Shown one piece after another: positions 25,895 through 33,309 of a DNA stretch of 64,000 nucleotides. The stretch is from positions 1 through 64,000 of the forward strand of contig CAZOFT010000004.1 of assembly GCA_964579395.1 (NCBI GenBank), written 5' to 3'. The notes below the pieces were generated by a model. It searched no databases, was not told the DNA's origin, and saw only the letters and a list, made by a program, of their open reading frames with translations. The DNA comes from JACOTV01 sp964579395. GTDB taxonomy: Bacteria > Patescibacteriota > Microgenomatia > UBA1406 > GWC2-37-13. The first letter of the stretch is position 1; each line of letters starts with the position of its first letter. The position numbers and the translations under genes are program-made.

Positions 25895-25969
25895 TCGGGG
25901 TGACAGGACTCGAACCTGCGACCTCACGCTCCCAAAGCGTGCACTCTAAGCCATCTGAGCTACACCCCG
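25895..25969 (-). tRNA. tRNA-Pro (TGG)
   Basis: A full cloverleaf on the minus strand: acceptor CGGGGTG/CACCCCG, anticodon stem CACGC/GCGTG around TTTGGGA with anticodon TGG, T arm GGTTCGAGTCC, and discriminator A. The bases after the discriminator are CAC, so CCA is not encoded and must be added by a nucleotidyltransferase. Confidence 0.95.
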
Positions 25970-26018
25970 ATCGGTGTCACCTATTATAGCATGCGGTGCA
26001 TCAAATCGGGCTTTATGC

Positions 26019-26024
26019 TACACT
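26019..26024 (+). promoter_or_regulatory. Extended -10 element, peroxiredoxin gene
   Basis: TACACT preceded by TGC ends 8 bases before the ATG at 26033. Confidence 0.55.
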
Positions 26025-26032
26025 GTTGCCAT

Positions 26033-26503
26033 ATGCTTCAAGCTCAAACACCCGCCCCTGACTTTACACTCCCCGATCAAGATAACAAGTCACACACTCT
26101 TTCTGACTACCGAGGACAATGGGTTCTTGTCTATTTTTATCCCAAAGACGACACCCCGGGCTGCACAATCGAGGCGTGTGAGCTGAGAGACCGCATGGAA
26201 GAATTGAACACGCTGAAAATACAAGTCTTCGGCATCAGCAAAGACGATACAGCGAGTCACAAAAAGTTTGCCGACAAGTTTCATCTCACGTTTTCTCTGT
26301 TGGCAGATACCGAAAAAACAGTGATGCAGCAGTATGACGTGTGGGGAGAGCGTTCATTTATGGGTAAAAAGTATATGGGCGTCAGTCGCAGCTCCTACCT
26401 CATTGATCCGCAAGGAATGATCGTCAAAGTGTATGAGAAGGTAAAGCCGAAAGAACACGCCCAGGAAGTGGCTGCTGATGTGGGTGCGTTGACGAATGCC
26501 TGA
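26033..26503 (+). CDS. bcp: Peroxiredoxin, PrxQ/Bcp type
   Basis: Reduces peroxides with a peroxidatic cysteine. The 156-residue protein has APDFTLPDQDNKSHTLSDYR and YPKDDTPGCTIEACELRDR, with the peroxidatic Cys and a second Cys five residues later, as in the two-Cys PrxQ type. It should be reduced by thioredoxin. The start at 26033 (MLQAQTPAPDF) matches family length; the frame continues 14 residues upstream without similarity. Confidence 0.94.
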   Translation: MLQAQTPAPDFTLPDQDNKSHTLSDYRGQWVLVYFYPKDDTPGCTIEACELRDRMEELNTLKIQVFGISKDDTASHKKFADKFHLTFSLLADTEKTVMQQYDVWGERSFMGKKYMGVSRSSYLIDPQGMIVKVYEKVKPKEHAQEVAADVGALTNA

Positions 26504-26516
26504 GTACTGCTATACT
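26489..26516 (+). promoter_or_regulatory. Promoter of the secreted nuclease gene
   Basis: TTGACG at 26489-26494, a 16-base spacer, and TATACT (with TGC extension) at 26511-26516, ending 8 bases before the GTG start at 26525. It overlaps the end of the peroxiredoxin gene. Confidence 0.65.
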
Positions 26517-26524
26517 GACAGTCT

Positions 26525-27085
26525 GTGAAACAGACTACTCTCCACCGCCTGATTGTGGCTACACTTGCGACGATTCTCCTCACCCTTTCTGCGTCGTGGA
26601 ATCAACTTCCTTACGCAAAAAGCTTTTTTACTGATTCCACACCGACTCCCGCTACGACAGCGGCTCCTGTTCAAACAGGATTTGAACGAGTTGTGCATGT
26701 TGCAGATGGTGACACTGTCACTTTGGAATCCGGTGAAAAGGTGCGCTACATAGGCATTGATGCGCCGGAGCTTCGTGAAAGTGCAGGCAAATCAACGTGT
26801 TACGGACAGCAGGCAAAGGCAGCAAATGAGGCGCTTGTTCTGGGTGCTGCAGTAAAGCTCGTTCCCGATAAAACAAACAGAGATAGATACGGGCGATTAC
26901 TGCGTTATGTGTATGTTGAAGATGGGAACGGCAATGAGATCTTTATCAATGAGCTGCTTGTGGCCCAAGGCGCAGCAAAGTCCTATCCGTACAAACCTGA
27001 TACAGCCAAACAAGATATCCTCAATGCTGCGCAAAAGCAGGCACAGTCACAGGGCCTCGGCCTCTGGAGCGCTTGCCCTAATTAA
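26525..27085 (+). CDS. Exported thermonuclease (SNase-like)
   Basis: A 186-residue staphylococcal-nuclease-fold protein with an N-terminal hydrophobic signal or anchor (LIVATLATILLTLSASW). Catalytic motifs are VVHVADGDTVTL, VRYIGIDAPELRE (Arg, Asp and Glu of the active site) and TNRDRYGRLLRYVY (second Arg). It likely degrades external DNA or RNA, which would suit a salvage-dependent organism (inference). The initiator is GTG, supported by the promoter 8 bases upstream. Confidence 0.9.
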   Translation: MKQTTLHRLIVATLATILLTLSASWNQLPYAKSFFTDSTPTPATTAAPVQTGFERVVHVADGDTVTLESGEKVRYIGIDAPELRESAGKSTCYGQQAKAANEALVLGAAVKLVPDKTNRDRYGRLLRYVYVEDGNGNEIFINELLVAQGAAKSYPYKPDTAKQDILNAAQKQAQSQGLGLWSACPN

Positions 27086-27087
27086 CT

Positions 27088-28392
27088 TTATCGTACTGCA
27101 TTTGGGGGGTTGAAAAAGAGCGTGGGCGCGGCGTCATACAGGAGGCGACGGGAAGTGCAAGTCGGCTTTCCGGCGCCGATTCCCCTATAAGCATTTGCCT
27201 GCACGGCCGATGAGCCATCGTCGTAGCGCGGATTTGTGAAGGTGAAATTGCTTGTTTCGATATCATACGGGCCATTGTAGCCACTACATTTGAGCATGAC
27301 ATTGTCTTTTACGATAAGGTTCCTGAACACGCTACTATTTCGCTCATCCAAATTCAGCGAGTATCCGCCTCCCGAGAGTATGTTGTCTTCGATCGTATAG
27401 TTCACCAGATCACCACTCACATGAGCATGTGCAATGATTGCCGATGTTTGAGACAGTGGCCCTTCGATGGTGTTGTGTTTGATTGTTGCGGTATTTCCCC
27501 CAAGCGACTGCATGCCGTCGACATGCGGATTCACAGCGTTACTATTCGGAGTGGGACTGTGAATATAGCTATCATACACATTGGTGTCGTTGCTGAGGCG
27601 CATGCCGTCCTCGTGGTAATAGTAGATCATGGAGCGGCGCACCGTGTAGTTGCTGCAGCACACCCCCAACTTCCCTCCTTTGACCGTGGTGTCTTCAATC
27701 AGAGTTCCCTTTTTACTGTTGTCCACATCGATTGCATACCCACGCGAATCACCTGCCTCACCTGGCCAGTCGTATTCAATATACGACTGTTCCACTGTTA
27801 CATTATTGTGTTTTATCTTCAGAGGACCACCTTTGATATATTTTTTAGAGATTACTTCTCCATCTTTGACCGTTGTGTAACCACCGGTTACGGTGGTGAG
27901 GTCAGTCAACTCCAGACCAACGCCTGCAATCCCCGTGTTCAGCAGATTCGGATAGGTGGAAAAATCAATAGCACCCGTTGGCGGCTTGGTCGGCTCAGGC
28001 TCAGCGGTAGGCAAGGGCACCTCAGTGACAGGCGGGATATCAGTCGGCGTGGGCTCCACGGGTTCAGTCGGCTCAACTGTTGCACTGGGCATTGGTGTAA
28101 TCGGGTTCAAATAGGCCGTGCGCCAGGTTTGAAAATCTGCCAATCCAACGGCGCCATTCCCATCAAAATCAGTATCCAACAGATTACCATCGCCGTCAGC
28201 ATCAATTCCCAGATCGCCCAAATACTCCGGTCTCCAAATCTCAAAATCAGCAAGCGTGGTGCGACCGTCACAATTTGCGTCAGCCAAACCGGGTGAAGAA
28301 CAAGCAGAGGAAACAAATCGACGAGGAAGCTGAAGGATTGCAGCACTTATAAAAACTACGCTTATTCCAAGCGCCACATACCAATACTTCAT
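27088..28392 (-). CDS. Dockerin-like/beta-helix surface protein
   Basis: A 434-residue exported protein. Residues 5-22 are a signal or anchor. Residues 35-95 hold two EF-hand-like loops, DANCDGRTTLADFEIWR and DTDFDGNGAVGLADFQTWR, the arrangement of a type I dockerin. A Pro/Thr/Glu linker spans about 97-140. The rest is a right-handed parallel beta-helix pattern with short repeated strands (VTVEQSYIEY, IEDTTVKGGKLG, IYYYHEDGMRLSN, IKHNTIEGP), as in polysaccharide-active or adhesive proteins. Catalysis is not provable. It ends 2 bases from the convergent nuclease gene. Confidence 0.8.
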   Translation of the reverse strand: MKYWYVALGISVVFISAAILQLPRRFVSSACSSPGLADANCDGRTTLADFEIWRPEYLGDLGIDADGDGNLLDTDFDGNGAVGLADFQTWRTAYLNPITPMPSATVEPTEPVEPTPTDIPPVTEVPLPTAEPEPTKPPTGAIDFSTYPNLLNTGIAGVGLELTDLTTVTGGYTTVKDGEVISKKYIKGGPLKIKHNNVTVEQSYIEYDWPGEAGDSRGYAIDVDNSKKGTLIEDTTVKGGKLGVCCSNYTVRRSMIYYYHEDGMRLSNDTNVYDSYIHSPTPNSNAVNPHVDGMQSLGGNTATIKHNTIEGPLSQTSAIIAHAHVSGDLVNYTIEDNILSGGGYSLNLDERNSSVFRNLIVKDNVMLKCSGYNGPYDIETSNFTFTNPRYDDGSSAVQANAYRGIGAGKPTCTSRRLLYDAAPTLFFNPPNAVR

Positions 28393-28398
28393 CCTATC

Positions 28399-28404
28399 AT
28401 TGTA
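28399..28404 (-). promoter_or_regulatory. -10 element, dockerin/beta-helix gene
   Basis: TACAAT on the minus strand ends 6 bases before the ATG at 28392. Confidence 0.65.
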
Positions 28405-28419
28405 TCGTGCGGATGTCTG

Positions 28420-29316
28420 TCAGGACAAGTGTGAAGCAAGAGCTTTGGCCAAATCCTCATCGCGGTCGGTGAATCCATGATCGGCACCCTCAATGACTTC
28501 GTAGGTAAATGTCGGCTGAAGCTCCTTGAGTACTCGTGCCGCTTTCACTCCTCCCCCCTCACCACAATACTCATCCTCACCTCCATAGATGACGATCGAT
28601 GGTTTTTTGATATGGGAAAAATACTCAAATAACGGAAGCGTTTTAGACAAACCCAGCTTTTGATCATGGTCGATAAACGGAAAACAGTTGTAGTCGCCAT
28701 CCGGGTCAGCAATGTCAGCAAAGCCGCGCGCTGAAAACACTTCACCCACATCAACCAGATTTTTAAGCAAAGTGTCTCCTTTGCCTTCTGCCACAAGGTG
28801 CTTCGCATGAGTCAGTTCTTTCTCAAATCGTTCTTTTCCCAAGATCTGATAATACACCCCCACATCGTCTGCTCCGGCCGTCAACACATAAGTACTCACT
28901 TCATTATCGGATTTGTAGTGATCATACACGCAGATTTTATTTGCCCCGGTCGAGCTGCCGATCAAGACAAATTCTTCATATCCTTGCCGCTTCAGATAGG
29001 CGATTGCTCCATCGATATCCTGCACACATTCGGCAATCACCTCATGCGCCATGCCCCCGGGGACTCGCTCCACTTCGCTCCCGCGCACAATCTTGTGTGA
29101 ATGCAGCGCATGCGCTCCTCGGTTGTTAAACACCAACGACGCATATCCGGCTGCGGCAAGCGCCTCGTAAACAACTGTTTTTGTTTTGTAAAACACACAG
29201 GTTGTGCCATTACCATGCAAGAATATTGCGGCCTTTTTCGCACCCGGAGCCTGATACAGCAGTCCCGGAAGCGTCAGTCCGTCTGTGGTTTGCAATTGAA
29301 CAAAATCCGGTTTCAT
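28420..29316 (-). CDS. Alpha/beta hydrolase (DUF1749-like)
   Basis: A 298-residue serine hydrolase. The oxyanion region is AAIFLHGNGTTCVFY, the nucleophile elbow is LIGSSTGANKI, an acid is likely in YGGEDEYCG, and the catalytic His lies in IEGADHGFTDRDEDL. It has no signal peptide. The start overlaps the end of the methyltransferase gene by 4 bases, yet a TATAAT 9 bases upstream could also start a transcript here. Substrate unknown. Confidence 0.87.
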   Translation of the reverse strand: MKPDFVQLQTTDGLTLPGLLYQAPGAKKAAIFLHGNGTTCVFYKTKTVVYEALAAAGYASLVFNNRGAHALHSHKIVRGSEVERVPGGMAHEVIAECVQDIDGAIAYLKRQGYEEFVLIGSSTGANKICVYDHYKSDNEVSTYVLTAGADDVGVYYQILGKERFEKELTHAKHLVAEGKGDTLLKNLVDVGEVFSARGFADIADPDGDYNCFPFIDHDQKLGLSKTLPLFEYFSHIKKPSIVIYGGEDEYCGEGGGVKAARVLKELQPTFTYEVIEGADHGFTDRDEDLAKALASHLS

Positions 29317-29984
29317 GCGGATTTCATTATACCTGACGGTTTACGAAGCTTTACATAATTTCCCCGGACCGAATAATCTTCAAAATGCCAATGCAACTCG
29401 CCCAACAGTGATCGATACCAAAATGCATACGGGTTGGCAATGTGGTGATCACGTATAAGAAGTCGTCCACCCGGTCGAATCATCCGGGTCATATTTCTGA
29501 TTGATGCCACATACTCATCTCGCATGCGGTCACGCGAATAAAACATTACGGCAAAGTGGTCAAACATGGTATCGAAATACCCATCAGGATAATCTGCCTC
29601 ATGAGCAAGCGCCGCACTTGCTCGCGCATCGGTTGCGGCCAATGTGCTTGTCACCTGACTCTCTGACCAGTCATAAAACTCGCTAGTCGGATCAGTCTTT
29701 TTGCGTGCGTATTCTGCACGGCGCAACTCGGGAAAATTCGGCTCTGCTCGAAGCGGGTTGACTGAATAGACCCGGCAATCCAACCCGGCCCGGCTCACGC
29801 TCGCCGCCAACCCATCAAACCCCGAACCCATATCACACACTCTTCCTCGAAACAAATACGCTGCTTCATCTTCATCGATATCGTAATAGTGGACATAATC
29901 AACCATGCCGCGAAGCGTTTGCGGACGAGTCAATGCATGCTCTTTCAGAGGAAGTCCCGGCTGACAATTTCGATATTCGTTCAC
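29313..29984 (-). CDS. SAM-dependent methyltransferase, class I
   Basis: A 223-residue protein with the SAM-binding loop RVCDMGSGFDGLAASVSRAG and a later GYFDTMFDHFAVMF followed by MIRPGGRLLIRDHH, the usual motif II/III positions. The target is unknown. The initiator is GTG at 29984, chosen because TATAAT ends 6 bases upstream. It forms a 4-base ATGA overlap with the hydrolase gene. Confidence 0.85.
   Translation of the reverse strand: MNEYRNCQPGLPLKEHALTRPQTLRGMVDYVHYYDIDEDEAAYLFRGRVCDMGSGFDGLAASVSRAGLDCRVYSVNPLRAEPNFPELRRAEYARKKTDPTSEFYDWSESQVTSTLAATDARASAALAHEADYPDGYFDTMFDHFAVMFYSRDRMRDEYVASIRNMTRMIRPGGRLLIRDHHIANPYAFWYRSLLGELHWHFEDYSVRGNYVKLRKPSGIMKSA
29326..29331 (-). promoter_or_regulatory. 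-10 element, hydrolase gene
   Basis: TATAAT on the minus strand ends 9 bases before the ATG at 29316, inside the 3' end of the methyltransferase gene. Confidence 0.5.
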
Positions 29985-29990
29985 GCACTG

Positions 29991-29996
29991 ATTATA
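29991..29996 (-). promoter_or_regulatory. -10 element, methyltransferase gene
   Basis: TATAAT on the minus strand ends 6 bases before the GTG at 29984. Confidence 0.65.
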
Positions 29997-30148
29997 CTAC
30001 AAGTCTTTTATTATTATCTGAATTATTTTTATTTAAACTAAACTTTATAGTTTATCTCTTATTTTTTATCTATTATAGGATGTTTATATTTTATACTCTG
30101 CAAACACACCCTATCAAAACGACAGGTTGCACGAAGCTACAATATCTG

Positions 30149-30154
30149 TATAAT
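30149..30154 (+). promoter_or_regulatory. Candidate plus-strand -10 element
   Basis: TATAAT on the plus strand with weak TTGCAC 16 bases upstream at 30127-30132. Both flanking genes are on the minus strand, so it would drive only the short unit ending at the 30165-30210 hairpin. Confidence 0.4.
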
Positions 30155-30160
30155 ACAAGG

Positions 30161-30210
30161 TAGTAATGCCTCTTGATACCTCTCCCCCAGTGTATTAAGA
30201 GGCATTTTTT
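30161..30210 (+). ncRNA. Candidate short RNA between promoter and terminator
   Basis: If the TATAAT at 30149 is used, the transcript would be about 50 bases long and consist mostly of the terminator hairpin. No family is recognised. It could be a small RNA, a decoy, or an accidental promoter. Confidence 0.3.
30165..30210 (+). terminator. Strong intrinsic terminator, plus strand
   Basis: AATGCCTCTT at 30165-30174 pairs with AAGAGGCATT at 30197-30206. Inner bases GATAC and GTATT extend the stem to about 15 pairs around a 12-base loop, and a T-run at 30205-30210 follows. There is no T-run on the minus-strand side, so it is oriented for plus-strand transcripts. Confidence 0.75.
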
Positions 30211-30216
30211 ATGGCC

Positions 30217-30837
30217 TCAAAGCGTACGCAGCACAGCTCGACAGGGAGATCCATCTATGCCATCCAGGCCAAGAGGGAGCGCCAAAAGCTCATATTGTCC
30301 CGGCTCCACATCCCGCAAATTCACTCCTTCTATGATGGGAATGCCGTTTGTCAAAAGCGTAGCGTGCGGCCTGTTGTCTGAAGATCCGCGTTGTTTGATA
30401 GAAAAATAATCAATCGCCACAAGCGCTACGCCAAGTTTTGCCAGATAGGATGCAGCCTCAGGATGCAGGTACACAAAATCTTCATAAAACGTATCGAGTC
30501 CCCGCCGACTATTTGTGGTTTTCAACAATACACGCTCGCCTTCTTCAATCTGTGCATTTTCAAGAGTCTCCCGATCCACTGAACCCTCACAACCGGTACA
30601 GTCAATCACGCGACACACCCCCACAAAGCGTTCCAAGTCGTAAGACTCAATACCGCCCAGCGACTGATCAGCATGATTGGGAGCGTCAATATGAGTACCG
30701 AAATGCGAAGAAAAAGTAAGCATGGTCAGCCGGGATTTACTGGACTCACTGACTGATACTTCTGTCTCAAACGCCGGATTTCCCGGATACACCACCGTGT
30801 CTTTTGTCATCGGAACCGAAATATCGATTATTCTCAT
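30217..30837 (-). CDS. Cyclase-family metal-dependent hydrolase
   Basis: A 206-residue protein of the cyclase / kynurenine formamidase family (PF04199 type). The metal motif SHFGTHIDAPNH is clear, and VALVAIDYFSIKQ with IIEGVNLRDVEPGQYELLAL is the usual C-terminal half. Members hydrolyse amide or ring bonds using zinc or manganese. It is the last gene of a zwf-gnd-cyclase series, and no 6-phosphogluconolactonase is seen, so a lactonase role is possible (inference). A tryptophan-degradation role lacks support from neighbours. Confidence 0.87.
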   Translation of the reverse strand: MRIIDISVPMTKDTVVYPGNPAFETEVSVSESSKSRLTMLTFSSHFGTHIDAPNHADQSLGGIESYDLERFVGVCRVIDCTGCEGSVDRETLENAQIEEGERVLLKTTNSRRGLDTFYEDFVYLHPEAASYLAKLGVALVAIDYFSIKQRGSSDNRPHATLLTNGIPIIEGVNLRDVEPGQYELLALPLGLDGIDGSPCRAVLRTL

Positions 30838-30853
30838 GGATTACAGTGAACTA

Positions 30854-31789
30854 TTACTTCGTGCCGTGGCCGCCGAATTCGTTGCGAAGCGCCTGGACTA
30901 CTTTGCCTTGATAGTTGGGTGTCTCGCGACTGATGGCACGCGCCTTGACTGAATCGTCAATAACCACCGCAGTTGTCCCCAGCTCTGAAGCTGCCTCGAC
31001 TGTCCATACCGCTTCTCCTTTGTTACCGACTGCACCACCTACTCCGCCACCTTGACCGGCAGATCCGGAGATCTCGCCCAACTCATTTCCGTATTTTTCA
31101 TAGGCGTCCCGCAGCCATCCGACCAGGCGCGACTGAATCACGCTGCCGTTTTGATAGATGTCACACACATCAAGTAGATCCAGATGGAAAGGGCTGCGAT
31201 TCATGACATCAAATCCTTCTGCCATCGCCTGCATCATGCCATATTCAATACCGTTATGGACGGTCTTTACAAAGTGCCCCGCTCCGACTCCGGGAAAGTG
31301 TTTTGCAGCACCGGGTGCCGCCATCTCATGCAGTGCATCGCGACACATTTCGTACACTTCCGGTTCACCGCCAATCATCAGACACCCGCCGGTCAATGCG
31401 CCGACCGGTCCTCCGGAAAAACCGACATCGATATAGTGAATAGTTTTTACCTTCATTTCGCCGTGTCTGCGGATGGTGTCTTTGTAGTTTGCATTGGCAG
31501 AATCAATTATTACATCCCCGGCAGCCAGGACTGCAGCCAACTGCGGCAACACTTCATCCAGGGCCTGAGGCGGCAAGATGACAAACACAATACGAGGCGT
31601 TTGGGTGAGTTTTGCTGTAAGCTCTTCAAAGGTGCCTGCCGGATCCACACCGCACTCGGTAGCCAACGCATCCGCTACTTCACGGGTGCGATTCCATCCG
31701 ACCACATGCCACCCTTTCTCGCGCATGCGACGCGCAACATTTGCTCCCATTTTTCCCAGTCCGACAACAGCCAGTTCTTTATTCTCCAT
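30854..31789 (-). CDS. gnd: 6-phosphogluconate dehydrogenase, short NAD-type
   Basis: Oxidatively decarboxylates 6-phosphogluconate to ribulose-5-phosphate. The 311-residue protein has the Rossmann start AVVGLGKMGANVARRM, substrate loop VGFSGGPVGALTGGCLMIGG, and catalytic-Lys region AGHFVKTVHNGIEYGMMQ. The short length matches the NAD-preferring GndA-like group rather than the 470-residue NADP enzyme. It overlaps zwf by 11 bases. Confidence 0.93.
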   Translation of the reverse strand: MENKELAVVGLGKMGANVARRMREKGWHVVGWNRTREVADALATECGVDPAGTFEELTAKLTQTPRIVFVILPPQALDEVLPQLAAVLAAGDVIIDSANANYKDTIRRHGEMKVKTIHYIDVGFSGGPVGALTGGCLMIGGEPEVYEMCRDALHEMAAPGAAKHFPGVGAGHFVKTVHNGIEYGMMQAMAEGFDVMNRSPFHLDLLDVCDIYQNGSVIQSRLVGWLRDAYEKYGNELGEISGSAGQGGGVGGAVGNKGEAVWTVEAASELGTTAVVIDDSVKARAISRETPNYQGKVVQALRNEFGGHGTK

Positions 31790-33221
31790 TTTGTAATTCT
31801 TCTTTTAACTTAATAACACTGTGCTTTGGATACGATGCAAGCGGGACGACATTGCTGTCCCAGGCACAGACTATCGGGTCGATAAATTGCCACATCGCCT
31901 GTACTTCTTCTGTGTTTACAAACAATAATTGATTTCCTTCAATGCAGTCCAACAGCAGTTTTTCATACTCTGCCACATACTGGTGCTTGCGGCCGCTGCG
32001 GTACGAGAATTCGATTTTACGCGGCTCAATCTCCATATCGAGCCCCGGTTTTTTTGCCATAAAATGAATGACGATTTTTTCTTTAGGCTCAATAGCAAAG
32101 ATAACACGATTTTTCAGATGTTTTTTCACATTCGGCGGACACAAACATGGTGAGCTGTGTTTGAATGTGACAATGATTTCTTTCACTTGGCGCTTCATAG
32201 CTTTTCCTGCCTCCAAGAGGATCGGCACATTCTTCCAGTTCGGATTATCGACAAATGCCTTCACACGAAAATATGTTTCTGTTTTGGAGCTCTTTTTCAC
32301 TCCGTCTACATCAAGATATCCGTCATACTGTGCCCGAAAGGTGTTGCCTGCTATTTCTTCGGTGGTTGGTGTGATAAGCTGCTTGAGAATCTTAGCACGT
32401 TTGGCACGCACATCTTCTGCCGTAAACGCCGCCGGTTGCTCCATCATTACAAATGCCATCATCTGAAGCAGATGATTTTGTCCTACGTCACGAAGCGCAC
32501 CGATCCCGTCATAAAAACCACCACGTCCCTCGACGCCATCTTTTTCCAACAAGCGGACGGTAATTTTTTCAATATGTCGTCCGTTCCAACTTTGCTCAAG
32601 CAAATTATTTGAAAAGCGAAAACTCAAAATGTTTTGAAGCATTTCCTTTGCCAAGTAGTGATCGATTCGATAAATCTGCTCTTCCTTAAAAAGAGACCCC
32701 AACAAAATATCCAGCTTCGCCGCCGTTTCGCCATCATGACCGAAGGGCTTTTCTACCAATATGCGCGTCCACCCCTCATCGGCATCACCACAAGGAATTG
32801 TCAATCCGGAATCTGCCAGATTGCGAAAAATCGTTTCATAATGTCTGGGTGGAACCGCGAGATAAAACAATTTATTGGAACACACATTCCATTCACCATC
32901 CACTCGACCGAGGGTGTCAGCAAGCATCTTGTACGTCTCATCTTCTCCAAATCCGCCCTGCTGGTAAAAACAGCGGTCCAGAAACTGGTTTGCCAAATCG
33001 CTCCCTTCTTTAAATTCCCGGTGCCCGATGAGAGATTGGGTTATTAAGGTTCTGAAATCATCATGCGAGAGTGGCCGTCGCGCCACACCGATGACGCGAA
33101 ACATGGCTGGCAGCTTGCCGCGGCGGTACAAATGAAAGAGTGACGGGCCGATTTTTTTGCTCATCAGGTCCCCTGTCGCTCCAAACACAATCAAAACAGT
33201 AGGAATGTTATTAGCAGCCAT
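31779..33221 (-). CDS. zwf: Glucose-6-phosphate 1-dehydrogenase
   Basis: First oxidative pentose phosphate enzyme, 480 residues. The coenzyme site is LIVFGATGDLMSKKIG, and the substrate site is RIDHYLAKE, with Ala where Gly is common. A long C-terminal domain follows. The ATG at 33221 is chosen over upstream starts because the family begins near it and TACAAT ends 7 bases before it. It heads the zwf-gnd-cyclase operon. Confidence 0.95.
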   Translation of the reverse strand: MAANNIPTVLIVFGATGDLMSKKIGPSLFHLYRRGKLPAMFRVIGVARRPLSHDDFRTLITQSLIGHREFKEGSDLANQFLDRCFYQQGGFGEDETYKMLADTLGRVDGEWNVCSNKLFYLAVPPRHYETIFRNLADSGLTIPCGDADEGWTRILVEKPFGHDGETAAKLDILLGSLFKEEQIYRIDHYLAKEMLQNILSFRFSNNLLEQSWNGRHIEKITVRLLEKDGVEGRGGFYDGIGALRDVGQNHLLQMMAFVMMEQPAAFTAEDVRAKRAKILKQLITPTTEEIAGNTFRAQYDGYLDVDGVKKSSKTETYFRVKAFVDNPNWKNVPILLEAGKAMKRQVKEIIVTFKHSSPCLCPPNVKKHLKNRVIFAIEPKEKIVIHFMAKKPGLDMEIEPRKIEFSYRSGRKHQYVAEYEKLLLDCIEGNQLLFVNTEEVQAMWQFIDPIVCAWDSNVVPLASYPKHSVIKLKEELQNGE

Positions 33222-33228
33222 CACCCCC

Positions 33229-33234
33229 ATTGTA
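33229..33234 (-). promoter_or_regulatory. -10 element, zwf operon
   Basis: TACAAT on the minus strand ends 7 bases before the zwf ATG, about 60 bases from the divergent multicopper oxidase promoter. Confidence 0.6.
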
Positions 33235-33294
33235 CACAAAATTTACTGAAATTCTCATGAAGCATGTGCTCAGCACAAATTCAGATTACAGATG

Positions 33295-33300
33295 TATACT
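33295..33300 (+). promoter_or_regulatory. -10 element, multicopper oxidase gene
   Basis: TATACT ends 9 bases before the ATG at 33310 and overlaps an upstream ATG, which argues against that upstream start. Confidence 0.55.
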
Positions 33301-33309
33301 GCAATCAGC

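Larger units (their letters stand above)
29985..30164. other. AT-rich intergenic region
   Basis: About 180 bases with far higher A+T than the neighbours, including long runs of T and A between 30007 and 30110. It contains the minus-strand methyltransferase promoter and a plus-strand TATAAT at 30149-30154. An ATG at 30079 opens a 27-codon plus-strand frame ending at 30163, which I do not call as a gene. Confidence 0.6.

Noticed and set aside
27421..28296. Plus-strand open frame of 291 codons opposite the dockerin/beta-helix gene
   Set aside because: It is antisense to a gene with recognisable domains, has no domain of its own and no promoter context; the length is a by-product of codon use on the real strand.
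30079..30163. 27-codon plus-strand frame in the AT-rich gap, ending two bases before the terminator
   Set aside because: The position is suggestive, but no ribosome-binding site or well-placed -10 element precedes the ATG and the peptide has no recognisable character. Kept only as a remark in the gap entry.
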